A DNA stretch of 64,000 bases from Vitellaria paradoxa (taxonomy: Eukaryota; Streptophyta; Magnoliopsida; Ericales; Sapotaceae): NCBI GenBank assembly GCA_019916065.1, contig CM034244.1, positions 23,490,471-23,554,470 of the forward strand, read 5' to 3'. Position 1 is the first letter of the stretch. Every line of letters begins with the position of its first letter. The translations under genes were made by a program, and so were the position numbers. Of the stretch, positions 56,697-64,000 are shown piece by piece. The notes beneath the pieces are model-generated. The model saw only the letters and a program-made list of their open reading frames with translations. It searched no databases and was not told where the DNA came from.

Positions 56697-58227
56697 ATGG
56701 CTTCTACCCATTTCCTCTGCAGTCACCACCTATACTCGTGTTCCAAACCTCGATACTGTCATGCCAATTCTTTGGGGAAAAGTAGTCTATCTTCTTCTTT
56801 CCCCTCCTCCTCTTCCTCCTCTTTTTCTTCTTCTTCTTCTTCTTCTTCATACAGGCCACCACATCGGTCATCTTCTTCCCGTAAGAAATCTCAATCTGTC
56901 AGAGCCATGTCTTCTGATTCCAATTTTGGGAAAAGACAAGTAGAGGTAGTACCCTTCTCTCTCTCTCTCTATATATATCTCTATCTGGCGCTCGCGTTCT
57001 ATCTAAGTTCCGCTCTTACGAAAGCTCCACCTCGTATTGTTATCATTTTAATTGAAATGATTTTGCTCACAGCAGTTCTATTTTGTGCCTTTTTTATGTT
57101 TTTATTGGGAGTTGGGGGTGTAGGTAGTGTATAAGCCAGACGAGAGATTAAATAATTAGCTGATGAGGTGGATAAGAATGCTGGACTTTCAAGACTTACT
57201 CTATTTTCACCATGCAAGGTAACCAAATTCTACCGCTTTCAGTATCAAGTTTAATTATATTCCCTTTCTTGTCTTTGGAGGGGGGGTGTTTCTGATTTTT
57301 GTCTTATGATATATTATGAGGTGCAGATAAATGTCTTTTTGAGAATAACTGGCAGGAGGGGAGACGGGTTTCATGACTTGGCATCTCTCTTTCATGTTAG
57401 TCCTTCCAATCACAGTTTTGAGCTTCAAACTCTTTTGTGAACTCTCAATTTTAAATTTGAATATGTAGATACTGCATATCCAATATGCTTGTTATACACA
57501 TGATGAATTTTGTTATCAGGGTTTCTTTATATATATATATATATAGAGGGTTTACTTTGTGTTATTAATTAATTTCTTCTAGTCCTCAAAGTTTACTGTC
57601 AAATCCCCTTTGCACCTCCAGGTAATAAGCCTAGGAGATAAGATTAAGTTCTCTTTGTCCCCTTCAAAGTCTAAGGATTATCTGTCAACTAATGTGCCTG
57701 GAGTTCCCCTTGATGATAGAAATTTGGTAAAGCCTTTAACTTGCTTTGTTGCATTGTATTTCCTGCTGTATCGTATTTCCTATCTATCTTCTCTTTGTTG
57801 TGAGGTTGATGCTTTTGCAACCTATCTTTTGCAGATCATCAAGGCCCTTAATCTTTACAGAAAAAAGACTGGAACGGATAACTTCTTTTGGGTAAACCAA
57901 AGACATGTTATAGATGGTTTATTTATTTAAGTAAACATTATATGTTATGTATCATTTATTCGTCTAAGTAAATGTTATATATTGATCTTCATTAGATGTT
58001 TATTCTCCATTTAAATCCTTTGACAGATTCATCTTGATAAGAAAGTTCCTACTGGTGCTGGGCTTGGCGGTGGAAGCAGCAATGCTGCAACTGCTCTATG
58101 GGCAGCAAATCAGTTCAGTGGTTGTCTTGCTACAGAAAAGGAACTCCAAGAATGGTCGAGTGAGATTGGCTCGGATATCCCATTCTTTTTCTCTAATGGA
58201 GCAGCCTATTGTACTGGTAGGGGAGAG
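56697..58227 (+). pseudogene. ISPE: 4-diphosphocytidyl-2-C-methyl-D-erythritol kinase (CMK), exons 1-6, one-base frameshift
   Basis: This enzyme phosphorylates CDP-methylerythritol in the plastid MEP isoprenoid pathway (GHMP kinase fold). Exons: 56697-56945 (83 codons, Ser-rich transit peptide then FGKRQVE), 57124-57218, 57327-57395 (23), 57622-57726 (35), 57835-57891 (19), 58027-58227 (67). All introns are GT-AG and phase 0. Key motifs are kept: the substrate-site Lys in SPCKINVFLRITGRR, the ATP loop PTGAGLGGGSSNAATAL, and the Asp in SEIGSDIPFF. Exon 2 is 95 nt instead of 96: one base is missing near 57152 (RLNN then TAG, where family members read KLADEVD). No alternative frame rescues it. 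Exons after the sixth (about 40 percent of the protein, including the third GHMP motif) were not found up to 64000. Either a recent pseudogene or a one-base sequencing error. Confidence 0.9.
56800..56850 (+). repeat. CTT/TCC microsatellite in the IspE transit peptide
   Basis: Pyrimidine-rich triplets encode a run of about 17 Ser with one Phe in exon 1. Length variation would be tolerated in a transit peptide. Confidence 0.8.
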
Positions 58228-59121
58228 GTATGTTTTTAATTCCTGGGTAGACGAATTCAGCTCAAAATTTCAGGCCTCGGCTTTACATGTTCTGGTTGTT
58301 TGCTGGCTCAACAAACCTAAATTAGCACTCTCCCCAAACCTAATTTAATTCATCAGCTTAATGTGCTTAATATTTTTTCTAATCATTACTTCTTTTTTGC
58401 TTATTCTTGAAAAACCCTTGCTTTGGAGTTGACAGGCATTGACTTGATCAGTTCAACACTGCTATGAGTTTAACTTCTATCACCTGTTTGGTTAATAATG
58501 AGTGTGACCAAGTCCGACATATTTCTTGAATGCCCCCATTTAAACCTCTGCATTTTCTAACTGTCTTTTAATGGTTTAAAGCATAAATTGTGTGTATGCG
58601 TGTGTTTTTCTTTCCAAGAGCTATAAGATTGCACCTATTCCCTTTCGTGATGCTGACAATGGGATGGGATACTCCACTTTGACTCTCTCATAGCTGTGCA
58701 TATAGGTGTATTTCCCTGTTTTAGTAGGAAGTATGTCCTTATAAAGGCTGGTCAGAAATGATAGTTATCTAGTTTAGGTAACCATGGTTTCTAATTGGCG
58801 ATGTTGAGGCTGACAGTGATACAATGCAACCAAATAACAAAAGAGAAGAAGTTCAGTTGCCACTTCATTGGAATGGTGGGTGGTGCTACTTCTTCCTTAG
58901 CAATTATTGAAGTTATGAAGCTTTGCCATACAGAAGCTTCTCGAATATTATATACCATGTTCTGACTTCATAACCAGCTAAAACATGCCTCTGCAAGCAT
59001 GACTTCTATCTCCTATGATATCCCGATTAATTTAACTTTTGAGTCAAACTTTTATCTTTTTGTTTTCATGTTATCTTGCTTGTATTGATTATACTACTGC
59101 CTGTGCACATGTCAATAAAAT
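58228..59121 (+). other. IspE intron 6, proximal part
   Basis: Starts with the donor GTATGT. Noncoding; no IspE-like exon found here. Confidence 0.6.
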
Positions 59122-59295
59122 TGTTAGAATATTGTAAATGTAGTATAGATTTATTCTTTACTAGTATAGGATATCTAATTAGGAGATTTGATTGTACTTG
59201 GTTGTTTCCTAGTTTGTACAAGGCCTATGTGTATAAATACATGTTTAGACTACCTAATAGTGTCTAGCAATTCCATTTGTTCTTTGTTCTTTACA
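59122..59295 (+). repeat. copia LTR inserted in the IspE intron region
   Basis: 174 bp, TGTTAGAATATTG... to ...TTCTTTACA, with TATAAATACA at 59232-59241. It is related in layout to the 189-bp LTRs of the + strand copia (same TGTTAGA start and TTTACA end). No second copy seen. Confidence 0.7.
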
Positions 59296-59800
59296 TAGTA
59301 TTTAAGCAAAGATCCTATAGTCTTTGCATCTAATTTCTCGTGTTCTTGTGTCTGTATCAAGATTCCCTAGTTGCACCGATTATTGTTTCTATATCAAGAA
59401 ACCAATTGGCACTATTACCAGTCACTAGAAAAGTCTATTACCAATCGTCAGTTCATCACTTCATTGCTTTATCTCAATTGCTTGATTGCTTCTCTTTGAT
59501 GATCTATAGTTACATCGACGAGGACCCATCATTGATTGAGCCTTCACCATCATAGCCGATGAGAACCCATCAATGACCAACCTCCACAGTCGACCTCATC
59601 TCTATAGTTGATGACTAGACAACCCTCAACAACCAAATGGACTTCATTCAAATCTTCCATGGCAAGATTCACTGGCATAATCTTCTCCCTCTAGACTAGC
59701 TAGTTGGGTGATTTATGTCAAGTTCATCTTCTTGCACTCAATTGGACTTTCAGAGAAGCTAGATCTAAATATATTTGCAGATTTTAGTTGGTTGGATATA
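59296..59800 (+). other. leader of a truncated copia element
   Basis: TAGTATTTAAGCA follows the LTR in PBS position (compare TGGTATCAGAGCA). The leader shares GTTTCTATATCAAGAAACC-type text with 8520-8600. No gag or pol is recognisable, so the element is truncated soon after. Confidence 0.55.
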
Positions 59801-60573
59801 TGACTTGACAATTGGCATGCTTAATTTTGATTAATGATTTATAGAAACACGGAAATATTTTTGCAAATGGTCCCTTGAGGTTCTCTTTTTTAATTATCTG
59901 TAATGCTTCCTAGTATGTGCAATTTCTATTTCATGTCATCACAGATTGGTAAATATAGAGGCAATATCCCAGTTGGAAGTGCTGATAAAAAGCTTGAGAA
60001 ATTTTTTCTTGTTTTGGGACTTTTCAACCATATTATTAGCTTTCATCTATTGCCATTGCCTCTGCAGGATTATCTCTTTCTATTTGCTCTTAAGGGGCAC
60101 CTTTAATTGTGCAGTATTTTTCATTATATATTTGTTTGCCTTGTGCATAAATACATATTACCCAGTTGGCTGTTAAAGTATTTTGGTGTTTTTGCTAACA
60201 TAGCCTCCTAAAGCTTAGTAATTCACACAGGTCTTTCTATGATGAATCAACTCATTTATTATGTAGTTGTTACGTGCTTCCCTTTAATGCAATTCTATAT
60301 AGATCCGGGATAGATGTGATCCAAGAAACAGGCACGAAAAGAGGATGTCATACAAGATTTTTTGAACTATGAAATTGGGGATTGAGTTGTGAACGAACAA
60401 TAATTCTGACACCATGTGGTGAACTTATGACCAAAAGTAAAGCTAACGGCATTCTTATGCCCAGATGTCCCTTCCCTTGCATTATGCTAAATTAAATATT
60501 TTTGTCACATTGACGCCTGTGAATGGCATGTCTAATTTTATATTTATATAAGTCTTATTTGTGAAAACATTCA
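59801..60573 (+). other. noncoding sequence, IspE intron or flank
   Basis: No IspE exon, RNA gene or transposon recognised. An acceptor-like TCATCACAG precedes 59944, but the text after it is not IspE-like. Confidence 0.5.
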
Positions 60574-62141
60574 TGTTGTTAAGTGCTTGTCGTTCCACAA
60601 TGTGGATTTACACCCCAAGTGCAAAGTGGTCCGATGTAGCAATTTAAATTTGTAATGGTGAAGTACCGGTCGTACCCACAAGGAGAGGCACTGTTAACTC
60701 ACAATTCTTCTTCTCTTATTTAGTAGGTGTCACACAATGAAAATTAAAGAAAATTGATTTGAATTTTGGAAATAGAACCCACCTAGGCATTTTGTCAAAC
60801 ACCTAGGAGGCAACAATTAAACCCAATGTAAAATGAATAGAAAATTGAATTAAAATCAATTCTAATGAAAATGAATTAAAATCTACAAAATTAAAGAGGC
60901 TAGGAACCAAGGCTGGCCCATCCAATCATCATGCAATTGAATCAATTTAGAGGGCGAATGTCTATCTATATATTTAGGCAAACCATCACAAGGTGGGTTA
61001 ATTTAGAGAAATTAAGTCCAATTGCTAGATCACATAGGGGACACATGGTATCAAATATACATGGCATGCATAATTGATCTAGGATTGAAGTATTTTAACA
61101 AGGGCCTAACATGTAATCACACTCAACACAAGCACCATGTATACAAACACTTGGCATGCATACAAAGTCTAGAAAAGCATGTACATGAGAGGTTTTTATG
61201 TAAATCACCCATGGAGACATTCTATCAAGCACCTCGATTGCATACTATTTCCACATAAGTAAGAAATTGCATACAAACGAGGAATTGAAAGAAAAATCAA
61301 CCAATCAACATCTAAGTATGTAGAAATTGGAAATATATTACAATTTATACCCTAATTGAATCAATTACATGAAAATCTTCAAGTAGCCAATGGTCCTTTG
61401 CCTTGATTTACTCTAAAGTATGAAGAAAATTTCAAAGGGAAGTTGAAAATTACAAAAGAAATTGAAATCCTATGTGAGGATATGAAGAAAACCACCAATC
61501 CTCTCTCTAACCTCTTCTATAAATGTATATCTATCTGTCCATCTTTCCATATATCTCTCATGTAACCCTTTCATGTATTTATAGTATATTCTACAAGTAC
61601 AGAATTGTCCTTCCAATTTACAACTGATTTAAAAAATAAAATTCTCTGTATCTCAAGTTGGTTTGAACGCATATTCAAACAAGATTTTGGTTTGAACACA
61701 TGTTCGAACAAGATTTCTGATACTTAGAAGAAAATTTTCAGCTTTAGAAATGTTTTTAGCATTCTGTTGTTAGAATATTGGTTCGAACAAACTATGGTTC
61801 AAACATGTGTTCGAGCAAATTTTCCTTAGAATTTTTTTTCTTCTTTTCCTTGCATCATCCTGTGTCGTTCTAACATAGGTTTGAACCAAGTTGTGACACT
61901 TAGCAAATTTTTCTGTTATTCCAGCTCCTGCGCCTTCTATGGTTAGAACCATCGTTCGAACAAGCTATGTGTTCGAACCACTTGCTAAGTTGGTCTCTTT
62001 TGGTCCAGTTTTCTGTCATTTTATGCTCCATTATCTGCAAATCACACAAAACATTGCATAACAATTCATTCATTTAATGTAGTAATTTGCATAACAATTC
62101 TCAAATTTAAGCTTATGATTGTACTTTTTGTAGTACAATCA
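60574..62141 (-). repeat. Athila-like 3' LTR, - orientation (left end approximate)
   Basis: On the - strand it starts TGATTGTACT right after a TAGGGGGTG purine tract, and near its end carries CCTTGTGGGTACGACCGG and TTGCACTTGGGGTG, parallel to CCCCGTGGATATGACCTGG and TTGCACTTGGGGGAG of the LTR at 28859-30310. Length about 1.57 kb. GTTCGAAC-like words recur about ten times in 61660-61985. Several plant-typical ORF shadows are not genes. Confidence 0.7.
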
Positions 62142-64000
62142 CACCCCCTAACCTAAACATTGCTAGTCTCTAGCAATGCTCACAATAAGCATAAGGGAAC
62201 AAGAACAATAAGCTTAATAGGATCACAAAGAATGAAGGTAACATGAGAGATTATTAAACTAGGAAAAGAAAACAAATAAAGCAAATCTACTTTCGTAGGA
62301 AATTACGACTACACTTAGCACGTATAACAAGCCTCTTAAATCTCTAAGTTCCCTCTAGTGGACGAGCGAAGTCTCGTGAGGGTTTGCAGTGATGCTATCC
62401 ACAGACATCTAGATTAATCTCATGAATGATACATACATGTTGAACAAATCCGAGTATTGCATATATCAAACAAGTTATGTAATCCAAGTATTGTATATAT
62501 CATCCCAATGCATGTTGAACAAATCCAAATCAACCACTAGAACTCAAGTATGCTAATTCTTATTATTCAATCAATTTAATCACCAAGTATACCTAGTGAC
62601 GCGACCTTGACTTCAAATGTCACCAAGTCATCCACTCACAAATGAAGTCACTCAAGAAGGGTTTTCTCTCATGGTTCTCGCAAGAATGCAAAGACAAAGA
62701 AGTGCAATGGACCCAATCAAGACGTGAATAAAAGAATTAAAACATAACGAGTGGCATAGCTCCATGAATGGATATCTCAATGCATTATTAAATGAAAACA
62801 CTACCCTAACCCACATGAAATGGATCAATGCATCCATGAGTATCATTCCCCAAAGTTTATTAGGTCTTTACTAAGTTGTAGCTTGACTTTTGGGAATTGG
62901 CTACACAATAACAGATAGGAAATTTCAAAGTGCAGGTCTAGGGATATTATGAAAGTGCAATAGAAACTCATTTCATTCCAACTCCTCCTTTCACACACCT
63001 TTAATGCCAACCACGAAGTTTTATTGAATTGTAACTATTTTATTTCTTTTTTTTTTTCATGGGACTAAAAGCAAATGATATTCAAGAAATACTACGTCTC
63101 ATATTTATTTTCTTTCTTTTTTTTTCCATTTTTTTCTTTTTTTTTTTCTTTTTTTCTTCTTTTTTTTCTTTCTTTTTTTTTTTTTTTAATAATGAATTTC
63201 TTGTCGTTCCTGGCTCCTTTCTGTCCAATTTCAATCATGATCCTTATAACACCCATCATATTAAACCATGATACACTTAACATCCCATGATATGTAAAGG
63301 TTGGCTAAAATATATAAATGAGCTAAAGGGTCATAGATGTGGCTAGAAATTTAAAGAAAATCTCTTTTTTTTTTTTTTTTTTTTTTCCTAGGCTTCAAAT
63401 TGGCTCCAAAGATAATTTAATCAAAGGAAAGGATTAAGGCTCCAAAAATATGAAAGATGGCCTAACATCACTCCCTAGGGGCATAACAACTCATAAGATG
63501 CATTGATACACTCATACAAGTCAATGTAGTGCCTTGTGTGCATTGAGATCAAAACAAGAAAGTGTGATGAAGCTATTCGAAAACTAGTGAGATGAACAAA
63601 AGATAGAGCATTAAGTATGTAACCCTCAAAAATAAAGATAAGGCTCAAAAGTTCACAAAAAAGAGGTTCAAGTCTCCACCTATGTCATGGCATACTCAAG
63701 TAACTAAATCTCAACTTACCAAAAAAAAAAGTAACTAAATCTCATGAACAACAATCCTTAACACACTCTCACCCAATGATCTTAAAGGACATGTTCTCAA
63801 GGCATTAGGAAATTATATACTCAATTTTGAATCATGCATCTTATTCAATATTGAATTGAAATCACTAATTACTCTTATGGAAAAATACCAATATGAAACT
63901 AATGAAGAGAGACATGCAAGATCTAACTCATGCTAAGTCAAGTAAATTAAACTAAAAAATGCTCAAATTTTGAAAAATTTTGACAATTTTAGCAATAGAA
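62142..64000 (-). other. Athila-like 3' internal noncoding region, continues beyond the window
   Basis: Begins at the LTR with a purine tract, then a perfect hairpin (62158-62178; arms CATTGCTAG and CTAGCAATG). 62158-63010 aligns with 45311-46100. Poly-T/CT tracts (63043-63190, 63365-63387) create meaningless ORFs. No coding sequence in this 1.86 kb; the rest of the element is outside the window. Confidence 0.7.

Noticed and set aside
56539..56943. 134-codon ORF with a hydrophobic start before and across IspE exon 1
   Set aside because: Different frame from the recognised IspE transit peptide; its Leu/Pro richness comes from the CTT/TCC microsatellite.
59944..60106. Possible IspE exon after an acceptor-like TCATCACAG
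   Set aside because: The translation does not match the expected IspE continuation after the sixth exon.
63059..63290. Phe-rich and Lys-rich ORFs
   Set aside because: Low-complexity poly-T/poly-A tract in a noncoding Athila-like region.
1..64000. CRISPR arrays, bacterial operons, tRNA or rRNA genes
   Set aside because: No regularly spaced direct repeats, no cloverleaf-like or rRNA sequence seen; the window is eukaryotic plant DNA. tRNA-like words are retrotransposon primer-binding sites.

Overview
This is nuclear DNA of a flowering plant, almost certainly a eudicot. It is AT-rich, intron-containing and saturated with plant-type retrotransposons: Ty1/copia, Sirevirus-like, Ty3/gypsy, Athila-like, L1-like and RTE-like LINEs. 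The only host-gene material I can identify is (i) the first six exons of a chloroplast isoprenoid gene, IspE/CMK, at 56.7-58.2 kb, which carries a one-base deletion, and (ii) a coiled-coil fragment of an NLR disease-resistance gene at 50.0-50.5 kb. No rRNA, tRNA or CRISPR array was seen.

Layout. 1-3.1 kb: decayed Ty3/gypsy pol and its 3' LTR, + strand. 3.5-24.4 kb: a nest of insertions. A decayed copia on the - strand (3539-8307) is split by a small TIR element (5984-6951) and abuts a + strand copia (8308-24121, two 189-bp LTRs). That copia is split by a - strand gypsy (10845-23080, TSD CTTTA), itself split by a - strand gag-only element (11931-17514, TSD GCAAC). 24.4-28.85 kb: a 5'-truncated L1-like LINE on the - strand carrying a solo LTR (26257-27110, TSD AATGT). 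28.86-31.2 kb: an Athila-like LTR, PBS and gag start, fused abruptly to a Sirevirus-like gag-only element (31.23-35.7 kb). 36.19-42.31 kb: a second complete gag-only element on the - strand. 43.6-46.1 kb: an Athila-like LTR and 3' internal region on the - strand. 46.7-48.7 kb: promoter-like sequence, then an LTR/PBS/gag remnant. 49.8-50.7 kb: a long-TIR element enclosing the NLR fragment. 50.84-53.8 kb: Helitron-like repeats hit by an RTE LINE with an 18-bp TSD. 56.0-56.4 kb: a third copy of that repeat. 56.7-58.2 kb: IspE exons 1-6. 58.2-64 kb: intronic or flanking sequence with a copia LTR and another Athila-like element on the - strand that runs off the window.

The most interesting signals are not the coding remnants. 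First, three gag-only Sirevirus-like elements (one +, two -) share a noncoding block downstream of gag with a repeated GGCTACC core, plus repeated polypurine tracts. Second, two Athila-like 3' regions share a perfect 9-bp-stem hairpin just before the polypurine tract, and their LTR starts form a second hairpin whose arms differ between copies yet still pair. Third, an NLR coiled-coil segment sits between about 180-bp inverted repeats. Fourth, IspE is intact in every exon phase and splice site except one missing base.

All boundaries and identities come from reading the sequence by eye. LTR ends supported by target-site duplications are reliable; others are marked approximate.
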